Made by a program: the position numbers and the translations under genes. Below, in pieces: positions 26,031 to 34,442 of a DNA stretch of 64,000 nt; position 1 is the stretch's first letter; each line of letters begins with the position of its first letter. The notes under the pieces are model-generated. The model was given only the letters and a program-made list of their open reading frames with translations, was not told where the DNA came from and did not search any database. Source of the DNA: Harenicola maris (lineage in GTDB: Bacteria; Pseudomonadota; Alphaproteobacteria; Rhodobacterales; Rhodobacteraceae); the NCBI GenBank assembly GCA_018524345.1, contig JADQAZ010000001.1:124001-188000 (forward strand). Reading direction: 5' to 3'.

Positions 26031-27686
26031 CTATCGCACAAATTTCTTGTGCTTGATGCGTTTGGGTTCCAGCGCATCGGGGCCAAGGCGGCGGGCTTTG
26101 TCTTCCTCGTAGGCTTCGAAGTTGCCTTCGAACCATTCCACATGGGCCTCGCCTTCGAAGGCGAGGATATGGGTGCAGAGACGGTCGAGGAAGAAGCGGT
26201 CGTGCGAGATGATGACGGCGCAGCCTGCGAAATCCTCTAGCGCGTCTTCGAGCGCGCGGAGGGTTTCAACGTCGAGGTCGTTGGTCGGCTCATCGAGGAG
26301 GAGGACGTTGCCGCCGGTTTTCAGCAGTTTGGCCATGTGGACGCGGTTGCGTTCACCGCCTGACAGCAGGCCGACCTTTTTCTGCTGATCCCCGCCTTTG
26401 AAGTTGAAGGCGGAGCAATAGGCGCGGGAGTTCATCTGGGCGTCGCCCAGTTCGATCACCTCGCCCCCGTCGGAGATTTCCTCCCACACAGTTGCCTCGG
26501 GGTCGAGGGCATCGCGGGATTGGTCGACGTAGGAGAGTTGCACCGTGTCGCCATAGCTGACGGTGCCTGCGTCGGGCTGTTCCTGCCCTGTGAGCATGCG
26601 GAAAAGGGTGGATTTACCGGCGCCGTTGGGGCCGATCACGCCGACGATGCCGCCGGGGGGCAGGGCAAAGTCGAGGCCCTCGACCAGCAGTTTGTCATCA
26701 TAGGCCTTTTGCAGGCCTTCGACCTCGATCACCTTGGAGCCAAGGCGGGGGCCGTTGGGGATGATGATCTGGGCGCGGGAGAGTTTTTCGCGCTCTGACT
26801 GGCCTGCGAGTTCCTCGTAGGCGTTGATCCGGGCCTTTTGCTTGGCCTGACGCGCCTTGGCGCCAGCGCGAATCCATTCAAGTTCGCGCTCGAGAGTTTT
26901 CTGTTTGGATTTGTCTTCCTTGGCCTCGCGTTCCAGACGCTTTGCCTTTTGGTCGAGCCATGAGGAGTAGTTGCCCTCGTAGGGGATGCCGCGGCCACGG
27001 TCGAGTTCGAGGATCCAGCCGGTGATGCTGTCGAGGAAGTAGCGGTCGTGGGTGACGATCAGGATGGTGCCTTTGTAGTCGATCAGGTGCTGTTGCAGCC
27101 AAGCGATGGTTTCGGCGTCGAGGTGGTTGGTCGGCTCGTCGAGGAGGAGCATTTCCGGGGCTTCGAGCAGAAGCTGGCAGAGGGCGACGCGGCGCAATTC
27201 CCCGCCCGAGAGGTTTTCGGGCATGGCGTCATCGGGGGGGCAGCGCAGGGCCTCCAGCGCGACGTCGATCTGGCTGTCGAGGTCCCACAGGTTTTCGGCG
27301 TCGATCTGGTCTTGCAGTTTGGCCATTTCGTCGGCGGTCTCGTCCGAGTAGTTCATCGCCAGTTCGTTGTAGCGGTCCAGCGTGTCCTTCTTGGCCTTGA
27401 CGCCAAGCATGACGTTTTCGCGCACGGTCAGGGTCGGGTCGAGCTTGGGCTCCTGCGGCAGGTAGCCGACCTTGGCGCCCTCGGCGACCCATGCCTCGCC
27501 GGTGAAATCCTTGTCGATACCGGCCATGATTTTCATCAAGGTGGATTTACCCGCGCCGTTGACGCCGACCACACCGATTTTCACGCCGGGAAGGAAGGAC
27601 AGGCGAATGTTTTCAAAGCATTTCTTGCCGCCGGGGTAGGTTTTGGAGACTCCGTCCATGTGATAGACGTATTGATAGGCTGCCAT
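26031..27686 (-). CDS. ettA: Energy-dependent translational throttle protein EttA (ABC-F)
   Basis: A 551-residue cytoplasmic ABC-F protein with two ATPase cassettes and no membrane domain. Walker A motifs are VGVNGAGKSTLMK and IGPNGAGKSTLFR. Signatures are ENLSGGELRRVALCQLLL and GLLSGGERNRVHMAKLL. The inter-domain linker is long and charged (RLEREAKEDKSKQKTLERELEW). EttA binds the ribosomal E site and gates early elongation according to ATP/ADP ratio. Length and N-terminus (YQYVYHMDGVSKTYPGGKK) fit EttA rather than Uup or ABCF3. Confidence 0.97.
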   Translation of the reverse strand: MAAYQYVYHMDGVSKTYPGGKKCFENIRLSFLPGVKIGVVGVNGAGKSTLMKIMAGIDKDFTGEAWVAEGAKVGYLPQEPKLDPTLTVRENVMLGVKAKKDTLDRYNELAMNYSDETADEMAKLQDQIDAENLWDLDSQIDVALEALRCPPDDAMPENLSGGELRRVALCQLLLEAPEMLLLDEPTNHLDAETIAWLQQHLIDYKGTILIVTHDRYFLDSITGWILELDRGRGIPYEGNYSSWLDQKAKRLEREAKEDKSKQKTLERELEWIRAGAKARQAKQKARINAYEELAGQSEREKLSRAQIIIPNGPRLGSKVIEVEGLQKAYDDKLLVEGLDFALPPGGIVGVIGPNGAGKSTLFRMLTGQEQPDAGTVSYGDTVQLSYVDQSRDALDPEATVWEEISDGGEVIELGDAQMNSRAYCSAFNFKGGDQQKKVGLLSGGERNRVHMAKLLKTGGNVLLLDEPTNDLDVETLRALEDALEDFAGCAVIISHDRFFLDRLCTHILAFEGEAHVEWFEGNFEAYEEDKARRLGPDALEPKRIKHKKFVR

Positions 27687-27797
27687 CTGGGATACTTTCC
27701 TTGCCGAGCTGGTTTGGTGGCGTTGTAGGCTTGGGGCGGCGTTTTGGCAATAAACCGGGGCCTTGGGGCCTGCGGAAAAACCGATTGGAGGGGCGTT

Positions 27798-28571
27798 ATG
27801 CGGTGGTTGGCTGTTTTCGTGGCGGTTTTATGGGCCGCTGGCCCTGTGGGCGCGGCGCCTTTGTTCGAGAATTCCGTGGCCTCGAATGATATTGATTTTA
27901 TCCGCGCGGGGGATCCTTCGGCCTTTCATTGCATGGGCTATCTGGGGGCGCACCGGCGCGAGATGCCGCATATCCGGCGCAGCCGGCTGTTTCGCGAGGG
28001 CACCCATGTGTTCGAGATGCGCTTTACCGACGGGGCGCGGGTTGAGGTTTGGGTGACGCCCTCTGCCAGCCTGCCCGAGGCGCGCCGGTTGGCGCAGCAG
28101 GTGGCGGGGCCGCTGGGGCGGTTGCCTCCTGTGTTGCGGTTGCCCTTGGATCACGTGGTGATCAACGAGGGCGACGGGGCGGCCACCGCTGAGGAGGAGG
28201 CGCAGTTTTTCATCCTTTACGCAAAGAACATGGCAAAGCGGCTGCGCAATCATGATCTGGAGGAGACGGTGTTTCATGAGGCTATGCATGCCAGTTTGCA
28301 AAGCCGGATGCTGAAATCGGCCAAGTGGCGGCGGGCGGTGAAGGCCGATGGCGGCTTTGTCACCCGCTATGCGGCGAGCGACAGGGGCGAGGATTTCGCG
28401 GAATCGGGGCTGTTTGCCTATACCGCCCTGCGCCATCCTGAGCGTTTGGGGGCAAAGGTTCTGGCCGGGGTGAAGGCGCAGATGCCTGCGCGGCTGGCGT
28501 TTTTTGCCGAGGTTTTTCCCCGTGTCGGGGCGGAGCATAGGCGCGCGGGCGCGGTGGGGGGGTGCCCGTGA
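27798..28571 (+). CDS. Secreted HEXXH-motif putative metallopeptidase
   Basis: A 257-residue protein. Residues 1-20 (MRWLAVFVAVLWAAGPVGAA) form a signal peptide with an AAP cleavage site. The zinc-binding motif HEAMH is near residue 160 in LEETVFHEAMHASL, and a downstream GEDFAESGLFAYTAL may supply the third ligand Glu. That pattern suits a gluzincin-like periplasmic peptidase, but no named family is certain. The stop overlaps the start of the next gene (TGATG), so it is coupled to the SGNH lipoprotein. Confidence 0.7.
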   Translation: MRWLAVFVAVLWAAGPVGAAPLFENSVASNDIDFIRAGDPSAFHCMGYLGAHRREMPHIRRSRLFREGTHVFEMRFTDGARVEVWVTPSASLPEARRLAQQVAGPLGRLPPVLRLPLDHVVINEGDGAATAEEEAQFFILYAKNMAKRLRNHDLEETVFHEAMHASLQSRMLKSAKWRRAVKADGGFVTRYAASDRGEDFAESGLFAYTALRHPERLGAKVLAGVKAQMPARLAFFAEVFPRVGAEHRRAGAVGGCP

Positions 28572-29407
28572 TGCGGGTTTGGTTGGCTTTGGCGGGCCTT
28601 TTGGCTTTGGCGGCCTGTGCGCCCAACCGCGCGGTGATGCGGGAGTCTGTCATGGTGATTGGCGATTCCATTCTGGCGTGGAACGGAGGCTTGGCGCCCG
28701 AGGTGATGGGGGAGGCGCTTGGGCGGCGGGTGCTGGACCGGAGCCGCTCTGGCGCGCGGGTCTCTGGGGCGGGGGGCTATGGCTTTGTGCCCGAGATCGC
28801 GGCGCAGTACCGCGGCGAGGCGGTGGCATGGGTTGTGATGGACGGGGGCGGCAATGACCTGCTGGGGGAATGTGGCTGTGATGGCTGCGACCCCGTTCTG
28901 GACGGGTTGATTTCGGCGGATGGGCGCAGCGGGGAGATTGCGCGCATTGTGGAGCGTATTCGCGCGGGGGGCGCGCGGGTTTTGCTTGTGGGCTATTACC
29001 CCGTCAGCGATCGGGGCGGGCCGTTTGAGGAGTGCCGCGATGAGCTGGCGGTTCTGGCGGAGCGGATGGGCCGTTTGGCGGCGCTGCGCGAGGGGGTGAG
29101 TTTTGCCTCCCTCGGCGAGGTGATCGGGGCGAGTGATCTGGAATTTTACGGCCCCGACAGGGTGCATCCGACGGAGGCGGGATCGCGCCTGATCGGGCGG
29201 TTTCTGGCCGAGCAGATCGAGGCGGATGCCCTGCGTGCGGTGGAGGACCAGCGGCGCAAAACAAGGGCTGCACAGCGCAGAATTAAGGCCGCGAACGCGA
29301 GAAAGATTGCCGAGGCCCGCGCGCGGAGCGCGGCGACGGGAGTGGAGGTGCGGTGCCGGTATATCAGCACTGGCGACTTTGGCGAGCGGCTCTTGTCTTG
29401 CCGTTGA
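28571..29407 (+). CDS. SGNH/GDSL-type hydrolase lipoprotein
   Basis: A 278-residue lipoprotein: signal MRVWLALAGLLAL followed by lipobox LAAC. The catalytic Ser is in VMVIGDSIL (block I). The oxyanion Gly and Asn are in block II-III (GARVSGAG and DGGGNDLLG). The block V Asp-His pair is in PDRVHPTEAG. It should hydrolyse an ester in the envelope; the substrate is unknown. A Lys/Arg/Ala-rich helix follows the catalytic domain (RRKTRAAQRRIKAANARK). It is coupled to the HEXXH gene upstream. Confidence 0.85.
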   Translation: MRVWLALAGLLALAACAPNRAVMRESVMVIGDSILAWNGGLAPEVMGEALGRRVLDRSRSGARVSGAGGYGFVPEIAAQYRGEAVAWVVMDGGGNDLLGECGCDGCDPVLDGLISADGRSGEIARIVERIRAGGARVLLVGYYPVSDRGGPFEECRDELAVLAERMGRLAALREGVSFASLGEVIGASDLEFYGPDRVHPTEAGSRLIGRFLAEQIEADALRAVEDQRRKTRAAQRRIKAANARKIAEARARSAATGVEVRCRYISTGDFGERLLSCR

Positions 29408-29449
29408 GGGTGTTTCATGGGCATAGGGCGATATGCTTTGGAGGGCGCG

Positions 29450-30049
29450 ATGCGTCATGAGATACCCTTTGCCGCCGCTGGTGCGGTGGTTGGCCTGCTG
29501 GGCGGGTCGTTTGATCCGCCCCATGCGGGCCATGTGCATATCACGCGCGAGGCGTTGAAACGGTTCGGGCTGGATCAGGTGTGGTGGATGGTCAGCCCGG
29601 GCAACCCGCTGAAGGCGCGGGGGCCTGCGGCGATCGGGCGGCGATTGAGTGCGGCGCAGGAGATCATGCAACATCCGCGCGTCAGGGTGACAGAGATCGA
29701 GGCGCTGCTTGGCACGCGCTATACGGCGCAGACCCTGTCGCGGTTGCAGGAGCTCTATCCGCGGGTGCGGTTTGTCTGGCTGATGGGAGCGGATAATCTG
29801 GCGGATTTCCATCGTTGGGACAATTGGCGCGGGATCATGCAAAGCGTGCCGATCGGGGTGATCGCGCGGCCGGGGGATCGCCTATCTGCGCGCAATTCCA
29901 AGGCGGCGGAGGCCTTTGCGCGCTATCGTCTGCCGGCCTCGGCCTCGCATCTGTTGGGGCGGTCGGGGGCGCCTGCATGGTGTTTTGTGAATGTGCCGAT
30001 GCTGGCGATTTCCTCTTCTGCGATCCGGGCGCAGGGGGATTGGACCTAG
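29450..30049 (+). CDS. nadD: Nicotinate-nucleotide adenylyltransferase
   Basis: A ~199-residue nucleotidyltransferase of NAD synthesis. The nucleotide-binding motif is [21 protein letters not shown] and the second signature is [10 protein letters not shown] near the C-terminus. Two starts have ribosome sites: the ATG at 29450 (GGAGG five bases upstream, giving MRHEIPF) and one at 29417 (GAGGG six bases upstream). I prefer 29450 because relatives in this group begin close to it. Downstream, a PBP4-type peptidase gene follows on the same strand. Confidence 0.94.
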   Translation: MRHEIPFAAAGAVVGLLGGSFDPPHAGHVHITREALKRFGLDQVWWMVSPGNPLKARGPAAIGRRLSAAQEIMQHPRVRVTEIEALLGTRYTAQTLSRLQELYPRVRFVWLMGADNLADFHRWDNWRGIMQSVPIGVIARPGDRLSARNSKAAEAFARYRLPASASHLLGRSGAPAWCFVNVPMLAISSSAIRAQGDWT

Positions 30050-30122
30050 CCCCCTACAGTTTTGCGTGAATTGGGGGTTTGGCCCCTTGCGGTTGGCGGG
30101 GGCATTTGGTTCTGTCCGCTGT

Positions 30123-31631
30123 ATGAAAAGTTCTCAGATTTCCCGGCGGTTTATTTTGGCTGGCCTGATGGCCGGTGTGGCGGATGTTGCTCTTGGTGAT
30201 GCGCCGTTGCGCTCTATTCGGCCCGAGGCGCGGCGCGGTGTTGTGGACCGTGCGGAGGCGCGGCGGCGCTCTGCGGCCAGTGCCGAGGGGCTTATTTCCG
30301 CGGCCAAGCTGGGGGGTAAGGTCGGCTTTGTTGTGGCCGATGCCAAGACCGGCAAGGTGCTGGAATCCTTTAACCCCGATGTGGCCCTGCCCCCCGCCAG
30401 TGTGGCGAAATCGGTGACGGCGGCCTATGCGCTGGAGGCGCTTGGCCCCGGATACCGCTTTGTTACCCGCGTTGTGGCCACGGGGCCGATTTCGGGCGGC
30501 ACGATTGCCGGTGATCTGGTTTTGGTGGGGGGCGGTGATCCGACCCTGTCGACAGATCATCTGGCGGATATGGCCAAGGCATTGAAGGCCGCCGGTGTGC
30601 GCCGCGTGGCGGGGCGGGTGCGGGCCTATGCCGGGGCGCTGCCCCATGTGCATGATATCGACAGCTCGCAGCCCGATTACGTGGGCTATAACCCCAGTTT
30701 TTCTGGGCTGAACCTGAATTACAACCGGGTGCATTTTGAATGGCGCCGGTCCGGCAACGGGTTTTCTGTGGCGATGGATGCGCGGTCTGACAGCTATCGC
30801 CCGCCGGTGAGCATTGCGAGTATGGCGATCCAGAACCGCGAGGGGAACCTGTTTACCTATCGCGATGCGGATGGGCGTGATCAGTGGACGGTGCGGCGCA
30901 ATGCCCTTGGCAACGGGGGCAGCCGCTGGTTGCCCGTGCGCCGCCCTGCCGATTACGCGATGGAGGTGTTCCGGTATTTCCTGCGGGCGCAGGGGATCGA
31001 GGGCGAGATTGGCGCCGATGTGCGGACCCTGCCCAAGGGGGCGATACTGGCCCAGCATCAGAGCCCCGATTTGCGGCGGATTTGCCGTGATATGCTTTTG
31101 TATTCCACCAACCTGACGGCGGAGATCGTCGGGATGACCGCCAGCGTGGCGGGGGGATCGAGGAAGATGAGTGTAAGGGCCTCTGCCCGCAAGATGACGG
31201 GCTGGCTGAAGTCGCGCACGGGGGCCTCAAAGCCCTCTTTCGTGGATCATTCGGGCCTTGGGGACAGCAGCCGGATTTCGGCGGCGGATATGACCGAGAT
31301 GGTGCGGCGGCTGGGGCCGCGTGTGGGCCTGCGCGGGATTTTGAAGACCGTGCCCCTGCGCAATTCGGCGGGCAAGGTGATCCCGTCCTCTCGCGTGGAG
31401 ATTCTGGCCAAGACCGGGACGCTTAACTTTGTGTCCGCCTTGTCAGGGTATATCCGGACGAGCGACGGGCGCGATCTGGTGTTTACGATTTTCACCGGCG
31501 ATACGGCGCGGCGTGCCTCGATCCCCAAGGCGCAGCGCGAGGCGCCGCAGGGCGCGGCGCAGTGGAACACATCGGCCAAGAACCTGCAGATGCGCCTGAT
31601 CGAGCGTTGGGATCAGGTGCATGGGGCCTAA
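30123..31631 (+). CDS. dacB: D-alanyl-D-alanine carboxypeptidase/endopeptidase (PBP4, DacB type)
   Basis: A 502-residue class C penicillin-binding protein, peptidase family S13. The signal MKSSQISRRFILAGLMAG is twin-arginine-like. Catalytic motifs are SxxK in PPASVAKSVTAAYAL, SxN in YSTNLTAEIVG, and KTG in ILAKTGTLNFVSALSG. A large insert between SxxK and SxN is typical of PBP4. It trims or opens peptidoglycan cross-links in the periplasm. It ends 16 bases from the convergent terB gene. Confidence 0.93.
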   Translation: MKSSQISRRFILAGLMAGVADVALGDAPLRSIRPEARRGVVDRAEARRRSAASAEGLISAAKLGGKVGFVVADAKTGKVLESFNPDVALPPASVAKSVTAAYALEALGPGYRFVTRVVATGPISGGTIAGDLVLVGGGDPTLSTDHLADMAKALKAAGVRRVAGRVRAYAGALPHVHDIDSSQPDYVGYNPSFSGLNLNYNRVHFEWRRSGNGFSVAMDARSDSYRPPVSIASMAIQNREGNLFTYRDADGRDQWTVRRNALGNGGSRWLPVRRPADYAMEVFRYFLRAQGIEGEIGADVRTLPKGAILAQHQSPDLRRICRDMLLYSTNLTAEIVGMTASVAGGSRKMSVRASARKMTGWLKSRTGASKPSFVDHSGLGDSSRISAADMTEMVRRLGPRVGLRGILKTVPLRNSAGKVIPSSRVEILAKTGTLNFVSALSGYIRTSDGRDLVFTIFTGDTARRASIPKAQREAPQGAAQWNTSAKNLQMRLIERWDQVHGA

Positions 31632-31647
31632 GGGCGGTTAGCGCCGG

Positions 31648-32070
31648 TTAGGGCACCATGTGGCGGGCGCGGGCGGCGCTTTCGATGGCGGCGGCGTTGA
31701 GGCGCGGGATGCTAAGCTCGTAGCGGATTTCCTCAAGCAGGCGGATTTCGGAATCCATCAGTGCGCCATCGGCGGCGGCCACGTCGCAGGCCATGACATA
31801 GGCGGTTTCGTGCAGCTTTTCGGGCAGGGATTCGCGCAGCAGGCCAAAGAGGGCATCAAGGCCGTCTTCCTCCTCGAAGAGTTCGAACACGGTTTTGGAG
31901 ACCCTTTGCAGCCGGTCCTGATCGTAGCCTGCAAAGACCGGCAGGTGGTTTACGATGCGCTGGATTGTGACCAGTTCGGTTGTGCGGATGTCCTGATCGC
32001 TGGCGGAGACCGCGATCATGACGGCGACAAGCGCATCAGCCGGGCTGAAGGGGTGGGAGATATCGGCCAT
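31648..32070 (-). CDS. TerB-family (tellurite resistance) protein
   Basis: A 140-residue all-helical cytoplasmic protein with the TerB-like repeat: DALVAVMIAVSASDQDIRTTELVTIQRIV and, in the second half, YVMACDVAAADGALMDSEIRLLEEI. Acidic residues in these loops bind divalent metal in structurally known relatives. Lone TerB proteins are widespread and most have no link to tellurite. It converges on dacB and is divergent from lysK. Confidence 0.88.
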   Translation of the reverse strand: MADISHPFSPADALVAVMIAVSASDQDIRTTELVTIQRIVNHLPVFAGYDQDRLQRVSKTVFELFEEEDGLDALFGLLRESLPEKLHETAYVMACDVAAADGALMDSEIRLLEEIRYELSIPRLNAAAIESAARARHMVP

Positions 32071-32198
32071 TTTGGTGCCCTTGTGTTGTCTGCGTCCATT
32101 CTGTGTTGGTGCCTTATTTATTGACCTTGCTGCACTGCCGCAATAGGCAGTGGCGCACCGCCGGGTTGGCCGGCGGGCATTAGCTATTCGGTGAACCT

Positions 32199-33776
32199 AT
32201 GTCTGATCTGCGCGAAGCTGCCCTTTCTTCCAAAGCCTGGCCTTTCGAGGAGGCGCGCAAACTGCTCAAACGGTATCAGGGCAAGCCGCCGGAGAAGGGC
32301 TATGTCCTGTTCGAGACCGGCTATGGCCCCTCGGGCCTGCCGCATATCGGCACCTTTGGCGAGGTGAGCCGGACGACCATGGTGCGCCGTGCCTTTGAAA
32401 TCATTAGCGATATTCCCACCCGCCTGATCTGTTTTTCCGACGATCTGGACGGGATGCGCAAAGTGCCGGGCAATGTGCCCAATGCCGAGAGCCTGACCGA
32501 ACATTTGCAGCGGCCTTTGACATCGGTGCCTGACCCGTTTGGCGAGTATGAGAGCTTTGGCCATCATAACAACGCCATGTTGCGGCGATTCCTTGATACC
32601 TTTGGCTTTGAATACGAGTTCTATTCGGCCACCGAGTTTTACAAGGCGGGCAAGTTTGACGAGGTGCTGTTGCGCGCCGCCGAGCGCTATGACGAGGTGA
32701 TGAAGGTGATGCTGAAGTCCCTGCGCGAGGAGCGGGCGGCGACCTATTCGATCTTCTTGCCGATCCACCCCGACACGGGCCGCGTGATGTATGTGCCGAT
32801 GAAGCATGTGGATGCCAAGGCGGGCACGATCACCTTTGACGACGAGGACGGCAAGGAGATGACCCTGCCTGTCACCGGCGGCAATGTGAAATTGCAGTGG
32901 AAGCCCGACTTTGGCGCCCGTTGGGCCGCCCTTGGCGTGGATTTCGAGATGTATGGCAAGGACCATTCCACCAATACGCCGATCTATGACCGGATCTGCG
33001 AGATCTTGGGCGGCAAGAAGCCGGAGCATTTCACCTATGAGCTGTTTCTGGACGAGAATGGTCAGAAGATTTCCAAGACTTCGGGCAACGGGGTGTCGAT
33101 TGACGAGTGGCTGACCTATGCCTCGACCGAGAGCCTGACCTATTTCATGTATCAAAAGCCGAAGACGGCCAAGCGGATGCATTTCGATGTGATCCCCAAG
33201 GCGGTGGACGAGTATCACCAGCAGCTTCGGGCCTATGCCACGCAGGATGTGGCGGCGCGTTTGAACAACCCTGTGTTCCATATTCACGGTCATAACGTGC
33301 CTGCCTCGGATATGGTTGTGCCTTTCTCGATGCTCTTGAACCTTGCGAGTGTGTCCGGGGCCGAGGACAAGGGGCAGCTTTGGGGCTTTATCCAGCGTTA
33401 TGCGCCCGAGGCCAGCGCCGAGGCGAACCCGCAGTTGGACGAGGCGGCGGGCTTTGCCGTGCGTTATTACAATGACTTCGTGAAGCCGAATAAGGTGTTC
33501 CGCGCGGCGAGTGATGTGGAGCGTGCGGCGCTTGAGGATCTGTCTGCGCGTTTGCAGGCCTGGGAGGGCGGTTTGGACGCCGAGGAGTTGCAATCCATGG
33601 TCTTTGCCGTTGGTAAGGAGCACGGGTTCGAGCCGCTGCGCGACTGGTTCAAGGCGCTTTATGAGGTGCTGCTTGGTGCGAGCCAAGGGCCGCGGTTTGG
33701 CGGGTTTATCGCGCTTTACGGGGTGGAGGAGACTGTTGCCCTGATCGGATCCGCGCTTGCGGGGGATTTGGCCTAA
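32199..33776 (+). CDS. lysK: Lysyl-tRNA synthetase, class I
   Basis: A 525-residue class I LysRS, the type usual in Alphaproteobacteria and Archaea. HIGH motif: [18 protein letters not shown]-like loop: [39 protein letters not shown] and [18 protein letters not shown] are family segments. It charges tRNA-Lys. It begins about 130 bases from the divergent terB gene and precedes a DUF4864 gene by 56 bases. Confidence 0.97.
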   Translation: MSDLREAALSSKAWPFEEARKLLKRYQGKPPEKGYVLFETGYGPSGLPHIGTFGEVSRTTMVRRAFEIISDIPTRLICFSDDLDGMRKVPGNVPNAESLTEHLQRPLTSVPDPFGEYESFGHHNNAMLRRFLDTFGFEYEFYSATEFYKAGKFDEVLLRAAERYDEVMKVMLKSLREERAATYSIFLPIHPDTGRVMYVPMKHVDAKAGTITFDDEDGKEMTLPVTGGNVKLQWKPDFGARWAALGVDFEMYGKDHSTNTPIYDRICEILGGKKPEHFTYELFLDENGQKISKTSGNGVSIDEWLTYASTESLTYFMYQKPKTAKRMHFDVIPKAVDEYHQQLRAYATQDVAARLNNPVFHIHGHNVPASDMVVPFSMLLNLASVSGAEDKGQLWGFIQRYAPEASAEANPQLDEAAGFAVRYYNDFVKPNKVFRAASDVERAALEDLSARLQAWEGGLDAEELQSMVFAVGKEHGFEPLRDWFKALYEVLLGASQGPRFGGFIALYGVEETVALIGSALAGDLA

Positions 33777-33779
33777 TCC

Positions 33780-33807
33780 TTGACCCCTGCGTTTGCCGCC
33801 CTACTGT
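33780..33807 (+). promoter_or_regulatory. Candidate sigma-70-type promoter before the DUF4864 gene
   Basis: TTGACC at 33780-33785 and TACTGT at 33802-33807 are separated by 16 bases and lie 26 bases before the ATG. It would let the DUF4864 gene be read independently of lysK. The match is modest and found by eye. Confidence 0.3.
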
Positions 33808-33832
33808 TTTAGGCAGATAGGAGGGTTTAGGT

Positions 33833-34234
33833 ATGCGGTTTTTGGTTTTGGCGGCGGGGTTGATGGCCCTGCCTGCGGCGGCGCAGGATGCGCCCGGAGC
33901 GGCCCTGCGCGGGGTGATTTCCGATCAGATCGACGCCATTGGCGTGGATGATTATGCGCGGGCCTTCACCTTTGCCTCGCCCTTTATTCAGGGGCTCTTT
34001 CGCACGCCGGAGAATTTCGGTGCCATGGTCGAGCGGGGCTATCCCATGGTGGCGGCGCCGCGTTCTGTCGATTTTGGCGAGACGCGGGCCGAGGGGCCGT
34101 TGTTTTTTCAGGACGTGATCTTTGAGGATGCGCAGGGGCGGTTTTTCACCCTTGAGTATGAGATGATCCGCGGGCCGGATGGATTTGTTATCAATGGTGT
34201 AACCCTGAAGCAGCCGCCCGAGGTGGGCGTATAG
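33833..34234 (+). CDS. DUF4864-domain secreted protein
   Basis: A 133-residue periplasmic protein. The signal is MRFLVLAAGLMALPAAAQD. The body matches DUF4864: VISDQIDAIGVDDYARAFTFASPFIQGLF, then NFGAMVERGYPMV and FTLEYEMIRGPDGFVINGV. The fold is NTF2-like and its role is unknown. AGGAGGG lies about eight bases upstream of the ATG. Confidence 0.88.
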   Translation: MRFLVLAAGLMALPAAAQDAPGAALRGVISDQIDAIGVDDYARAFTFASPFIQGLFRTPENFGAMVERGYPMVAAPRSVDFGETRAEGPLFFQDVIFEDAQGRFFTLEYEMIRGPDGFVINGVTLKQPPEVGV

Positions 34235-34257
34235 GCCCCTTCGCGGCGTGCGCAGGG

Positions 34258-34272
34258 TTAACCCGCCGTTTA
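34258..34272 (+). promoter_or_regulatory. Near-consensus CtrA box upstream of the beta-helix protein gene
   Basis: TTAA-CCCGCCG-TTTA matches the CtrA site TTAA-N7-TTAA at seven of eight fixed bases. It lies about 170 bases upstream of the large beta-helix gene, in a 208-base gap with no gene. CtrA controls motility and gene transfer agent genes in Rhodobacterales. One mismatch means it needs testing. Confidence 0.4.
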
Positions 34273-34442
34273 CCCCGAATTGAGTAAACCCAACAGCGCG
34301 CAGAGGGCAAGGAGGCCCCCTGCGTCACAGCGATAGCTGCATTTAGACATTTGAGCGCAAGACCCCCGGCTGGCGGGGCTGCGCCCATTTGGGTTGCGGC
34401 CGTATCGCAGGGGGCATGCGCCGCAACGCCAAGGGGTGCCCG

